From: an uncultured bacterium
GTDB taxonomy: Bacteria > Bacillota > Clostridia > Lachnospirales > Lachnospiraceae
Reading direction: 5' to 3'
Length of the DNA: 64,000 bases
Assembly (NCBI GenBank): GCA_947647735.1
Contig: CANSLJ010000017.1
Coordinates: 25,606 to 89,605, forward strand
The notes under the pieces were generated by a model that worked only from the letters and a program-made list of their open reading frames with translations, was not told the origin of the DNA and ran no database searches. Positions 25,684 through 34,385 of this stretch are shown here, piece by piece; within the stretch, counting starts at the first letter, position 1, and every line of letters begins with the position of its first letter. The translations under genes and the position numbers were made by a program.

Positions 25684-26358
25684 ATGAAAAAGAAATTCGC
25701 AAACTGGTGGTATTATCATAAATGGTACGTCGTCTGCGGCGGCATCCTCCTCTGGATCCTGATCGATGTTGTCGGCAGCGCACTCGGGCTCTGGGAGAAA
25801 AAACCGGATTTTGAGATCGCCTACGTGGGAAGCACTGCCCTCCCCGACGACACTGTTGCCGCTCTGGAACAGGGTTTTGCGCAGCTCGGAGGCGATTTCA
25901 ACGGGGACGGAGAAGCTATCGTACAGATAAATCAGTATGTAAACGACTCTCAGGCCGCCGTCCCGGAACTCTCCGCTTACGCCTATACTTCGGAGGTTGT
26001 TCTGATGGGTGACATCTCCTCCTGTGAAAGTTACTTTTTTCTGACCGACGACCCGGAATCTTTACAGAAGAGTTCCCAGATCCTTGCGGCTTCTGACGGA
26101 AGCTGCCCCGGGGAATCGGATCTCTCAGTGGAAGACAAGGTGGTTCTCTGGAGCGAAACACCTGCTCTTTATGAAATGGAACTGGGTTCCTATTCTTTCT
26201 CCACCGCCGGGACCACAATCTCCGGCAACAGCCAGGAACTGCTCTCCGGACTTTATCTGGGCAGGAGATGTTTTTATACTGACAAAACAGTTGACTCTCT
26301 TAGTCAGTGCAATGACCTGTGGTATAAGATCACCGGCACCAAAGATGTGCAGAAATGA
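25684..26358 (+). CDS. Membrane-anchored protein of unknown function
   Basis: A 224-residue protein. After a short basic, aromatic start (MKKKFANWWYYHKWY), one hydrophobic segment (VVCGGILLWILIDVVGSALGL) serves as signal anchor; the remaining 190 residues are polar and acidic and should lie outside the cell. The start at 25684 follows the LacI stop by two bases with AGGAGG just before it. An earlier in-frame codon inside the LacI gene at 25558 is not credible. It has no recognised domain. The next gene encodes a YesL protein, so the three genes seem to form one unit with the sucrose regulator. Confidence 0.75.
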   Translation: MKKKFANWWYYHKWYVVCGGILLWILIDVVGSALGLWEKKPDFEIAYVGSTALPDDTVAALEQGFAQLGGDFNGDGEAIVQINQYVNDSQAAVPELSAYAYTSEVVLMGDISSCESYFFLTDDPESLQKSSQILAASDGSCPGESDLSVEDKVVLWSETPALYEMELGSYSFSTAGTTISGNSQELLSGLYLGRRCFYTDKTVDSLSQCNDLWYKITGTKDVQK

Positions 26359-26366
26359 GGTTTACT

Positions 26367-27209
26367 ATGAATTTATTCCGTATTGATACCAGACCGGGAA
26401 CCGGGAAGCGGCTTACCGGCCATGAACGCTACCGCGAATTGCTGGGGCGGGATCTTTTCCGTTTCCTTGTGACAAACCTGCTGACGCTTCTGGGCTTTCT
26501 CCCGCTGATCGCAGGTGTCGCCTTCGCTATCCTTTCCTCCAGTATTTTGGTTCTGATTCCCGCCTGCATCATCGGCGGCATGTTTGCAGGTCCTGCGATC
26601 GCCTGTATGCATGATACGATACTGAGGAGCCTGAGGGATGCGCCCGGCAGCCTCAGCCAGAATTACAGGCGCGCCCTGAAACAGAACTGGCGTCAGGCGC
26701 TTGTTCCCGGCATTGTCTTTTCTCTGATGCTCGGACTTTACGCTTTTATGATCATGCTGATCTGGTGGGCAGACACCCCGCCGGGCTGGGGCACAGTTGC
26801 CCTCTTAGCTTTCGGCATGCTGCTCTTTTTCATGTTTTTTACCATATACTGGCAGCTTCTCGTACTTTTTGACCAGCCCCAGAAGCAGCGTATCATGAAC
26901 TGCCTGCTGTTTATCATCCGGTCCTTCTGGAAAGTATTCCGTGTTTCCATTCTCCAGATCCTGTACTGGGCTGTGCTGATCCTTTTCATGCCGCTGTCCC
27001 TTATCCTGCTTCCCTTTACCGGCATCTGGTTTATTCTGTTTTCGATGGATTTCAAACTGTACGACACGATGAATGAGGTGTTTAAGATCGAGAGGCAGAT
27101 CGCGGAAGCTTTTCCGGAGCAGGAAGTTATCTATGAAGATGACGAAGCGTGGCTTAGAAGGAAGCAGGAGGAGATGAGAAACCCGCAGAAAAAAGAGAGT
27201 TCTTTTTGA
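26367..27209 (+). CDS. YesL family membrane protein (DUF624)
   Basis: A 280-residue protein with about five or six transmembrane segments. The N-terminal part (LFRFLVTNLLTLLGFLPLIAGVAFAIL) and the region GPAIACMHDTILRSLRDAPGS match the YesL/DUF624 family, which is found next to YesMN and LplABC sugar loci but has no known activity. An ATG at 26355 overlaps the preceding stop codon; the ATG at 26367 has GAGG six bases upstream and fits the family start better. The C-terminus is charged (ten or more Glu/Lys/Arg). The reading frame ends where the remnant of a surface protein begins. Confidence 0.85.
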   Translation: MNLFRIDTRPGTGKRLTGHERYRELLGRDLFRFLVTNLLTLLGFLPLIAGVAFAILSSSILVLIPACIIGGMFAGPAIACMHDTILRSLRDAPGSLSQNYRRALKQNWRQALVPGIVFSLMLGLYAFMIMLIWWADTPPGWGTVALLAFGMLLFFMFFTIYWQLLVLFDQPQKQRIMNCLLFIIRSFWKVFRVSILQILYWAVLILFMPLSLILLPFTGIWFILFSMDFKLYDTMNEVFKIERQIAEAFPEQEVIYEDDEAWLRRKQEEMRNPQKKESSF

Positions 27210-27810
27210 TCCCCTGACTTATGCGGAGGCATACAGCGACATCAAGGCAGCATTCGGCTATGATATTCCTGCCATCATCAATCATTATGTAAACTGCGGC
27301 GTTACAGAAAACCGTACCATGGGAACTTCCCACGGCTATGCAGATATTGCAGCGGCGGAAAGCGCCGGCTTGCAACAGTATTACATTCCGAGGCAGGGTG
27401 ATGCTGTTACAGCGATCAATATCGCGAGCGTTGGCTATACAAACGATAACGCAGGAAGCACTTATTCCGGCAGTAACAGCACAGACGCTGCCGGCAGCAA
27501 CTATACCGCCGGTTCTTCAGCCGCCTACAACAATGCTGCTGCCGCAGCGATCGGCAGCGCGGCAGACCACTGGCAGTATCATCACACAACTTCCATTTAT
27601 CACAATGATGGTAAAACTTTATGGCGTGTGGAATATTATGATGAGAATAATAATCTGAAGGAATATTCTTCCGTGACCAATGTGGATCTCGAAACAAACT
27701 CTTATACGGAAAATATATATTCCTATGATGAGGAGAATGGAAAAGAAGTTCTGGAACGTACAGATACTTATGTAAATGGGAAGTTGCAGTCTTCCATTTC
27801 CGGAAGTTGA
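27205..27810 (+). pseudogene. 5'-truncated surface-protein fragment
   Basis: An open frame of about 200 codons that has no start codon. It begins with FDPLTYAEAYSDIKAAFGYD and then NHYVNCGVTENR, a repeat type seen in long secreted proteins of Lachnospiraceae. A low-complexity stretch rich in Ser, Thr, Ala and Gly and a Tyr- and Asn-rich C-terminal part follow (ENNNLKEYSSV, NIYSYDEENGKE). The upstream part with signal peptide is missing: the frame is closed by a stop at 27175-27177, and the first usable ATG (27319) would cut the repeat. It overlaps the last codons of the YesL gene. I read it as the remainder of a gene lost by deletion or recombination; a short translated product from 27319 cannot be ruled out. 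Confidence 0.6.
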
Positions 27811-27819
27811 CATAACTTA

Positions 27820-28056
27820 TTATATCTTTAAAAATTGAATGATCTTATCATAATTTTCAGGTTTATGGGGAAAGGTACAGGCGCTGCAGTCTTTTACCTT
27901 TCCCCCTTTCCTTTCTATATATCGAGGCTCTCCCGGACAGCTTTCCCTCAGATACAGCGGACAGTAACAAAATAAACAGTTAAAATCCCCCGACTCTCTG
28001 TGGCAGGGAAAATATTCACATGCTCTGTTTTCAAAAAAACGATAGGAATTTTCCAT
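27820..28056 (-). CDS. Cysteine-rich small-domain protein
   Basis: A 78-residue protein with nine Cys residues. The segment NRACEYFPCHRESGDFNCLFCYCPLY and a later KDCSACTFPH correspond to the cysteine-rich small domain found alone or at the end of cobalamin-related proteins, which probably binds a metal. There is no enzymatic motif. I prefer the ATG at 28056; the ATG at 28062 is two codons upstream. It is the gene after L-lactate dehydrogenase (gap 27 bases). Its role is unknown. Confidence 0.8.
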   Translation of the reverse strand: MENSYRFFENRACEYFPCHRESGDFNCLFCYCPLYLRESCPGEPRYIERKGGKVKDCSACTFPHKPENYDKIIQFLKI

Positions 28057-28083
28057 GATCATACCTGCCGGTTTCGTTTCCGT

Positions 28084-29058
28084 TCAAAACCCTTCCTGCT
28101 TCTGAATCTCCTTCAATACTTGCGCGGAATTCCAGAGGCGTTTCTGCTCCTCATCGTCCAGCGAAACCGGAACCACATGCTCCACGCCGTTTTCGCCTAC
28201 GATCGCGGGCATGCTCAGCACTACATCCGTCAGGCCATACTCTCCGTGCATCATGCTGGAGATCGGCAGTACCGATTTCTCATCCCGGATGATCGCCTCA
28301 CAGATCCGCTTCACAGCCATCGCAATACCGTAATAGGTCGCCCGTTTCCGTTCAATGATCTCGTATGCGCTGTTTTTCACCCGCTCCGCAATCTCTTCTG
28401 TGGCTTCCTTCAGCTGTTTGCCGCTGTCGATATCGTTTCTGATCTTACAGAACTCTTTCAGGGGCACCCCCGAAACGTTGGCGCTGCTCCATGCCGCAAT
28501 CTCGCTGTCACCGTGCTCTCCCACGATAAAAGCGTGAACACCCCTGCTGTCCACCTCCAGAAATTCACCCAGTTCGTATTTCAGCCTTGCGGTATCCAGT
28601 ACCGTTCCCGAACCGATCACCCTGTTTTCCGGCAGTCCGCTGATCTTCAGCGCCGCATAGGTTAAGATATCCACCGGATTGGATACGATCATGATGATCC
28701 CTGTTTTGTTATATTTCGTAACCTCCGGCATGATACTCTTTAAAATGCCCACATTTTTATGCACCAGATCCAGCCTTGTCTCCCCCGGCTTCTGATTTGC
28801 TCCCGCTGTGATGATAACGATCGCCGCATCCGCAATATCCTCATAAACGCCTGCCCATATTTTCATCGGGCGGGCAAAGGAAATGCCGTGGCCGATATCC
28901 AGCGCTTCGCCCTCCGCTTTTTTCATATCCACATCGATCAGCACCATCTCGGAAAACAGCCCGCTCTGCATTAAAGCAAACGCTATCGAAGAGCCCACAA
29001 ACCCGCAGCCTATGACCGCCACTTTCCTGCTGTCCACATAATGTACCTTACCGCTCAT
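28084..29058 (-). CDS. ldh: L-lactate dehydrogenase
   Basis: A 324-residue NAD-dependent dehydrogenase that converts pyruvate to L-lactate to regenerate NAD. The Rossmann motif VAVIGCGFVGSSIAFAL, the NAD-binding LIDVD, the catalytic pair with Asp and the active-site His in VGEHGDSEIAAWS are in place, and the length is usual. The segment ETRLDLVHKN carries the substrate-loop Arg of lactate rather than malate dehydrogenases. It is a cytoplasmic tetramer in the family. It is probably co-transcribed with the small Cys-rich protein gene. Allosteric control by fructose 1,6-bisphosphate is common but cannot be seen here. Confidence 0.93.
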   Translation of the reverse strand: MSGKVHYVDSRKVAVIGCGFVGSSIAFALMQSGLFSEMVLIDVDMKKAEGEALDIGHGISFARPMKIWAGVYEDIADAAIVIITAGANQKPGETRLDLVHKNVGILKSIMPEVTKYNKTGIIMIVSNPVDILTYAALKISGLPENRVIGSGTVLDTARLKYELGEFLEVDSRGVHAFIVGEHGDSEIAAWSSANVSGVPLKEFCKIRNDIDSGKQLKEATEEIAERVKNSAYEIIERKRATYYGIAMAVKRICEAIIRDEKSVLPISSMMHGEYGLTDVVLSMPAIVGENGVEHVVPVSLDDEEQKRLWNSAQVLKEIQKQEGF

Positions 29059-29142
29059 AAAAATTCCTTCCTTTCCTGCCGTACAGTCATCCGTCTTTTT
29101 TACTATAATATAGTATAACAGATCACGCTGAAAGAATACCTG

Positions 29143-29913
29143 TCACTGCAAATATTTTTGAATCAATAATTCATGGATCACGGGATTTCCGCACACCACA
29201 CTGCTCTTCATCGCATTGCCAAGCTCGTTTCCATCATAATCCGTAGCTCTGCCGCCTGCCTCCGCCACCAGAAGCCTTCCTGCCGCATAGTCCCAGATAC
29301 TCAGTTTCCGCTCAAAAAATCCATCTATCCTCCCCGCCGCTGTCTCCGCCATGTCGATCGCCGCGGAACCGCTTCTCCGGATATCCTGAGAATCCATGAA
29401 AACCCTGTAAATATTCCGGAAACTATCCTCCCCGTATTTTTCTTTCTCATAGGGAGACGTTCCAAACGCAAACATGCACTCATCCATGCTCTCAGCTCCG
29501 CTGACATGGATCTGCCGCCCGTTTAAATATGCCCCTTTTCCTTTTTCCGCATAGAACAACTCATCCGTGTAAGGTTGATAAACGATCCCCAGAACTGTCT
29601 GCCCGTTTTCCATAAGTGCCAGCGAAATACTGCTCCTTTTGTAATCATGAATCAGATTGGTCGTCCCGTCCACCGGATCCAACACCCACACCAGACCGGA
29701 AAGATCAATCTCGTCATTATTTTTTTCCTCTCCCAGAAACTGTATTTCCGGATACTTCTCCTGCAACGCCTTCTGAATAAAGTTTTGCACCGCTTTATCC
29801 ACTTCTGTCACATAGTCCGATGCCCCCTTGACTGTGATATGCGTTGCTGCTTCCCGGTTTTTTAAAAACTGTCCTGCTTCCAGAATGATATTTTTGATCT
29901 CTGTTAATTCCAT
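29143..29913 (-). CDS. Inositol monophosphatase-family protein
   Basis: A 256-residue Mg-dependent phosphatase. The metal-binding residues are visible: FLGEEKNN, DPVDGTTNLIHDYKRSSISLAL and WDYAAGRLLVAEAGG. The family splits phosphate from inositol 1-phosphate, sugar phosphates or 3'-phosphoadenosine nucleotides, and the sequence alone does not tell which. It is a soluble cytoplasmic protein. It precedes the L-lactate dehydrogenase gene by 84 bases on the same strand, but with its own upstream region; a functional link is not evident. Confidence 0.9.
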   Translation of the reverse strand: MELTEIKNIILEAGQFLKNREAATHITVKGASDYVTEVDKAVQNFIQKALQEKYPEIQFLGEEKNNDEIDLSGLVWVLDPVDGTTNLIHDYKRSSISLALMENGQTVLGIVYQPYTDELFYAEKGKGAYLNGRQIHVSGAESMDECMFAFGTSPYEKEKYGEDSFRNIYRVFMDSQDIRRSGSAAIDMAETAAGRIDGFFERKLSIWDYAAGRLLVAEAGGRATDYDGNELGNAMKSSVVCGNPVIHELLIQKYLQ

Positions 29914-29984
29914 GCTGCCTCTCCTCTCAGATCTCGTTTTCCTCTCGTAATCTCTACTACGAAATCTTTTATCACATTATTTCC

Positions 29985-30023
29985 AAAAAACTCCCGGCAT
30001 AGGATGGTCACATATCCTACGCC
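29985..30023 (-). terminator. Terminator of the Rpn-type nuclease gene
   Basis: On the minus strand GGCGTAGGAT (30014-30023) pairs with ATCCTATGCC (29996-30005). A short extension CTC/GAG pairs past a two-base bulge, and TTTTTT (29985-29990) follows. Confidence 0.65.
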
Positions 30024-30044
30024 GAGAATCTTCTTCTTTTTTAT

Positions 30045-30968
30045 CTATTCTTTACTGTTTATGGTTTCTTTCGCCCTGTCATATTCCTCTACTCTACACC
30101 CCAATACCTCACAGGCTTCCGGCAGATCAATATGAAGCTTCCGCATAATTGACTCTACATGCTTTATCAGTATTTCAGCTTCTGCCCCCGCACGGCCTTC
30201 TGCACGTCCTTCCATACGACCTTCTTCACGACCTATTATACGCCCTTCTTCACGTCCTTCCTCCAGTCCGTCACGCCTTCCATCTTCCCGCGCCTCTGCA
30301 TAAATCAATCGCTCCTTCATATACTCCAGCCTCCACTTTTCATTTTGCCTGGCTTTTTCCACAGCCTCATCCAATTCTTTTGTCAATCCACTGGTCACCG
30401 ATCTGCTCTCCAGATAATCCAGCAGCATCTCCGTTTCCGGGCCCACATCTTTTTTGTCACCCTTCGTATTGAAAAATATTTTCGTCGCTCCGTCATCCAG
30501 TTTCAATCCCGGCACCTCCCGACACACATTCTCAAATGTGTAACGGCTCCGATTCTGCCCGAACGGATCGAATGTACAGATAAAAATAACATAGCTGTCC
30601 GGCAGATCCTGATACGCTCCACCGCTCTCCAATATATCCAGATCTATCATTCCCAGATAATAGCGGCTTCTTCTCGGAAGATTTTCCTCATCCTCCTTTT
30701 TATGACGCTGCTGCATCTCCGCATCATACACCGTCCTATCCGCATCCTGCACATAGATATCCAGACGCACTTTCTTCCTGTCCCCGGACAGTTCAATTTC
30801 CTTTTGCTTCTCCAGCCTTGTAATACCCTCTATCGGCATTTCCAGCAAAGCCTCCAGCGTCTTTTTGCATAACTCCCTGTTCTGCATAACCTTCCCGAAC
30901 ATAAAATCATCTTTCAGTTCGAGTTCCTCGTAGTTCTTTTTCCGATAATTCTTTAAATCGGTTCCCAT
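30045..30968 (-). CDS. Rpn-type PD-(D/E)XK nuclease (putative transposase family)
   Basis: A 307-residue protein of the recombination-promoting nuclease (PDDEXK_2) family. Residues about 15-50 give LELKDDFMFGKVMQ, the usual start. The nuclease core has RLDIYVQDADRTVYDAEMQQRHK, where Asp-73 and the Glu in DAEMQ are the expected catalytic residues. At the C-terminus a run of repeats EGREEGR, GREEGRM and EGRAEGRAG (about residues 235-265) forms a charged helix common in this family. Family members can nick DNA and promote RecA-independent exchange. It stands alone with its own terminator and no inverted repeats or partner genes, so it is not a transposon by itself. Confidence 0.87.
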   Translation of the reverse strand: MGTDLKNYRKKNYEELELKDDFMFGKVMQNRELCKKTLEALLEMPIEGITRLEKQKEIELSGDRKKVRLDIYVQDADRTVYDAEMQQRHKKEDEENLPRRSRYYLGMIDLDILESGGAYQDLPDSYVIFICTFDPFGQNRSRYTFENVCREVPGLKLDDGATKIFFNTKGDKKDVGPETEMLLDYLESRSVTSGLTKELDEAVEKARQNEKWRLEYMKERLIYAEAREDGRRDGLEEGREEGRIIGREEGRMEGRAEGRAGAEAEILIKHVESIMRKLHIDLPEACEVLGCRVEEYDRAKETINSKE

Positions 30969-31238
30969 ATTCAGTTCTCCTTTCGTTTTGCAGGAGTTCC
31001 CGAAATGGTAATATCTTCCTCAAAACCCCTGCTTTTTTAATTGATAAGCATGGATTTCCTAGAAATTTCAGATAGGATACAGATATGATTGAAAACTCAG
31101 AAACATGCTTTCCATCACCATACCATTTTATATAGCGATTTGCAAGATATTCTACTTCATTTTTTCCCTTCTTTAAAACCCCTAAGCTGCCGTTCTCTCT
31201 GAGCCGGCTCTTTGGATCATGTGTAAACAGTAACATCC

Positions 31239-31544
31239 CTAAAACAACAACTCCACTCCATACACCACAACACACGCCCCGATCGCCACCCGGAACAGAT
31301 TCCCGTCCACGTAAGCGATCACCAGCGCCGCCACAAATCCTGCCCACGCCGAGATCCGGCTCCCGGTGGCGCCAAGGATCGCCGGAAATGTCATCACCGC
31401 CAGCGTCACGTAGGGCACATAATATAAGAAGGAACGGATAAAAGGACTTTTGATGTCCTTTCTTATCAGCGTCATAGGCAGTGCCCGGATCGCATACAGC
31501 GTAACTGCCGCCACAAGCAGATAAAGATATACATTCTGTGTCAT
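31239..31544 (-). CDS. azlD: AzlD-type branched-chain amino acid transport protein
   Basis: A 101-residue protein with about four transmembrane segments (LYLLVAAVTLYAIRALPMTLI and the next ones). It is the small partner of AzlC in branched-chain amino acid export. The start at 31544 (MTQNVYLYLL) has AAGGAGAG upstream and overlaps the azlC stop by four bases, so the two are translated together. An earlier in-frame codon at 31598 lies inside azlC. Confidence 0.88.
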   Translation of the reverse strand: MTQNVYLYLLVAAVTLYAIRALPMTLIRKDIKSPFIRSFLYYVPYVTLAVMTFPAILGATGSRISAWAGFVAALVIAYVDGNLFRVAIGACVVVYGVELLF

Positions 31545-32284
31545 CTCCCCGTCTCTCCTTCCTGCATACTTTCCTCCTCCCGCACCGGAAATCTCCACGC
31601 CGCAAAACCCGCTATCACAACGGTCAATATAATGATCTTAAACCCTTCCGATATCTCCCGGATACCCGGCAGAATGGAAAACAGCCAGCTTGCCAGCATG
31701 GAGACAATAATGATCCCGCAGATGATCCTGCTCTTTTTTGCCGGCGGAATGATGATCGCGATAAACATACCGTAAAGCGCAACACCGAGCGCCCGCCCGA
31801 GCCGATCCGGCAGAGCCGCACCGAGCAGCGCGCCGAGAAATGTCCCTGCCGTCCAACCCGGTCCTGCCACAGCGGCAGCCCCATAGTTGTAAAAAGGATT
31901 CAGCTTCCCCTCCACCGCCGAAGCAATGCCGAATATCTCATCTGTGATATAATGGGAGACCGCCATCCGGTGCCCCATCTTCATCCCGCTTCCGGCTTTC
32001 TGAGACAGCGCGCAGGACATCAGCAGATACCGCAGATTTACGATCAGCGTCGTCATCACCATCTCCAGATAGCCTGTCCCCGATGCGATCACTGTCATCG
32101 CCGCATACTGCCCCGCCGAAGCGTGAAGCAGCATCGAGGAGACCGCCGCCTGAACCGGCGTCATTCCTATATTTTTCGCCGTGATGCCCAGCGTAAACGC
32201 CACCGCGAAATACCCCATCGCGATGGGCACGCCGTCACGGAGCCCCTTTTTAAACCAGAATCCGTCTCCCTTTTGTGTCTCCAT
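31541..32284 (-). CDS. azlC: AzlC-type branched-chain amino acid exporter
   Basis: A 247-residue membrane protein with several transmembrane helices and the family stretch GLRDGVPIAMGYFAVAFTLGITAKNIGMTP near the N-terminus. Together with AzlD it would move branched-chain amino acids or analogues out of the cell. I set the start at 32284; the open frame continues further upstream but would overlap the MATE gene. It follows the MATE gene by eight bases and is likely read from the same transcript. Confidence 0.88.
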   Translation of the reverse strand: METQKGDGFWFKKGLRDGVPIAMGYFAVAFTLGITAKNIGMTPVQAAVSSMLLHASAGQYAAMTVIASGTGYLEMVMTTLIVNLRYLLMSCALSQKAGSGMKMGHRMAVSHYITDEIFGIASAVEGKLNPFYNYGAAAVAGPGWTAGTFLGALLGAALPDRLGRALGVALYGMFIAIIIPPAKKSRIICGIIIVSMLASWLFSILPGIREISEGFKIIILTVVIAGFAAWRFPVREEESMQEGETGR

Positions 32285-32292
32285 ACTCCACT

Positions 32293-33648
32293 TTATCCTC
32301 TCTCTTCCTTCCCCGTGGAAACCCTCATCCACTTCCCTGTCCGATATTCCGCAAAGGAGATCAGATAATTGGCGATCCATCCGATCGGCACCACGATCCA
32401 GACCACCGCCACGCCGAACCTCGGCGCAAAGATCATCGACGCGAATACACGGATACCAAGATTAACCATATTTGCCACCGTGAACATCACCATATCCCCG
32501 GCGCCGCGCAGAAGCCCGTCTGTGATCATCTTCATCCCGATAAATACAAAAAACCACCCGATAAACTGCAGGTAACCCGCCCCTGTCTGATAAGCCGCGG
32601 CAGAAGCATCCTCCCCCAAAAACATCAGTACAAGCGGCCTGTAAGTCAGTTCCACGATCAGGCACAGGATCACCGCAAACGCCGCCACAATGCCATAGCC
32701 TGTGCGATATCCCTGTTTTACCCGGTCCAGCCTCCCCGCGCCGATATTCTGCGCCGTATAGGAACTCATCACATTCCCCATAGCCGACATGGGCACGATA
32801 CAGATACTCTCCACCCGCATCGTAGCCGAAAAGCCCGCCAGCACCTGTGCGCCGAAGCTGTTGACAACGGACTGCACCAGCATCATACCGATAGAGATCG
32901 TGGACTGCTGTAAAATGGACGGAAGCGCCACCCGCGCCATGCTGATAAACTCCTCCTTATCAAACAGCGCAAACTTTTCCTCAACCTTATAGCTCCTCAA
33001 CTCCCTCAGCAATATCGCAAAAGAGAGCACCGCCGAGATCCCCTGTGCGATCAGCGTCGCCCATGCCACGCCTGATACGCCCATTGTCAGTTCCTTTACA
33101 AAGAAGACATCCAGCACAATATTGAACAGCGATGAAAAGATCAGCAGATAGAGCGGGATCTGGGAACGCCCCAGCGCATTGAACATCGCCGACAAAATAT
33201 TATACATAAACAAAAAAGGCAGTCCCAGAAAATAGATGTTCAGATAAACCGTAGCATCCCCCAGCACATTGGCAGGCGTATTCAGCGCCACCATGATCTG
33301 TTTCCCAAGTAAAAGCCCCACTCCGCCCAACACAAGGCTTGTCACCAGGAATACTGTCAGCGCCGTGCGGATCGACAACATCATCTTTCTATAGTCCCGG
33401 GCACCAAAATAACGGCTTGTGATAACGGAAGCACCCACGCCTCCGCCGATAGCGATCGAGATAAACACCGTAGTCAGCGCATAGGAAGCCCCCACCGCCG
33501 CCAGTGCATTCTCCCCCACAAATCTGCCCACCACAACGGAATCCACCATCGTATAAAACTGCTGGAACAAATTGCCGATGATCATCGGCATCGCAAACAG
33601 AAGAAGCGCCTTCCAGGGCTTTTCTGTGATCAGATATTCTTTTTTCAT
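32293..33648 (-). CDS. MATE family efflux transporter
   Basis: A 451-residue protein with about 12 transmembrane helices in two related halves (PWKALLLFAMPMIIGNLFQQFYTMVDSVVVGRF opens the first half). MATE proteins export drugs and metabolites in exchange for Na+ or H+. I placed the start at 33648, with GGGGCGG upstream; an in-frame codon at 33672 adds eight residues. It begins an operon that continues with azlC and azlD. The substrate is unknown. Confidence 0.9.
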   Translation of the reverse strand: MKKEYLITEKPWKALLLFAMPMIIGNLFQQFYTMVDSVVVGRFVGENALAAVGASYALTTVFISIAIGGGVGASVITSRYFGARDYRKMMLSIRTALTVFLVTSLVLGGVGLLLGKQIMVALNTPANVLGDATVYLNIYFLGLPFLFMYNILSAMFNALGRSQIPLYLLIFSSLFNIVLDVFFVKELTMGVSGVAWATLIAQGISAVLSFAILLRELRSYKVEEKFALFDKEEFISMARVALPSILQQSTISIGMMLVQSVVNSFGAQVLAGFSATMRVESICIVPMSAMGNVMSSYTAQNIGAGRLDRVKQGYRTGYGIVAAFAVILCLIVELTYRPLVLMFLGEDASAAAYQTGAGYLQFIGWFFVFIGMKMITDGLLRGAGDMVMFTVANMVNLGIRVFASMIFAPRFGVAVVWIVVPIGWIANYLISFAEYRTGKWMRVSTGKEERG

Positions 33649-33817
33649 AACATGCCGCCCCTTTCCACCCACATCTCATACAATCTTATCTTCTCATATA
33701 CCGCCGGTATATGGATCTTCTCAAAATCGCATCCTCTCTATTGTATACGCACCTGTTCAAAAAGGCAATGCTATTTTACCTGTTAAACTTCCATTCTTAC
33801 CTCTTGCGCAAAAACTG

Positions 33818-33845
33818 TTTACACTTTTCTTTTTTCCGCTATACT
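33818..33845 (+). promoter_or_regulatory. Promoter of the LytTR regulator gene
   Basis: TTTACA (33818-33823) and TATACT (33840-33845) separated by 16 bases, 21 bases upstream of the start codon. It diverges from the MATE operon. Confidence 0.6.
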
Positions 33846-33866
33846 GAACATATACGGAGAAACATT

Positions 33867-34331
33867 ATGAAAATAAAAATAGAACTCGATGAAGGCATAA
33901 CCGAAGAGGAGATCATCATCCGCTGCCATCATCTGAATGACGAGATCCTCAGCCTGCAAAACTACATAGCAAAGCAGAACAACGGAAGACAGTGCCTCTC
34001 GCTCAGTAGCGGCGAGACAGACTACTACATTCCCGTGCAGGATATCTACTTTTTTGAGACAGAGGGACGGGAGATACGTGCCCACACCACAGACAGGCTT
34101 TTCTTTTGTCCCTACAGGCTTTACGAACTGGAAGACCTGCTGCCGGGCAGCTTTATGAGGATCTCCAAATCCTCCATCGTGAATCTGGACCATATCTACT
34201 CCATCACCAGGAACCTGACGGCCTCGAGCATTGTGGAATTTGCCGGCAGCAGCAAACGCGTACTGGTGAGCAGGGCATATTACAAGGCACTGGTGGAGAG
34301 GCTCCACGAAAGAAAGCTTGGCAGGATATAA
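33867..34331 (+). CDS. LytTR-type DNA-binding regulator
   Basis: A 154-residue regulator without a receiver domain. After about 45 residues with helical character, a LytTR domain occupies residues about 50-150: YIPVQDIYFFETEGREIRAHT, LYELEDLLPGSFMRISKSSIVNLDHI and the final RVLVSRAYYKALVERL. Such free LytTR proteins often control a membrane protein encoded beside them. The start ATG at 33867 follows GGAG. The next gene, 54 bases away, encodes a LiaF-like membrane protein, so the two seem to be one unit answering cell-envelope stress; the signal is unknown. Confidence 0.88.
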   Translation: MKIKIELDEGITEEEIIIRCHHLNDEILSLQNYIAKQNNGRQCLSLSSGETDYYIPVQDIYFFETEGREIRAHTTDRLFFCPYRLYELEDLLPGSFMRISKSSIVNLDHIYSITRNLTASSIVEFAGSSKRVLVSRAYYKALVERLHERKLGRI

Positions 34332-34385
34332 GCATAGACAAAAGGCTTTACAGATAACAATGATAATAAAAAAATGGAGGCAACT

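Noticed and set aside
30045-30968. Rpn nuclease gene as a full transposon
   Set aside because: No terminal inverted repeats or target duplications and no partner gene.
31000-31050. Hairpin GCAGGAGTT / AACCCCTGC followed by TTTTTT on the plus strand
   Set aside because: No plus-strand gene lies upstream to be terminated, and the stem has a mismatch and a loop of about 27 bases.
30907-31605. A 232-codon frame on the minus strand running through azlD toward the nuclease gene
   Set aside because: Over half of it overlaps azlD in another frame, it has no ribosome-binding site, and its composition (Arg/Gly-rich start) is that of a shadow frame.
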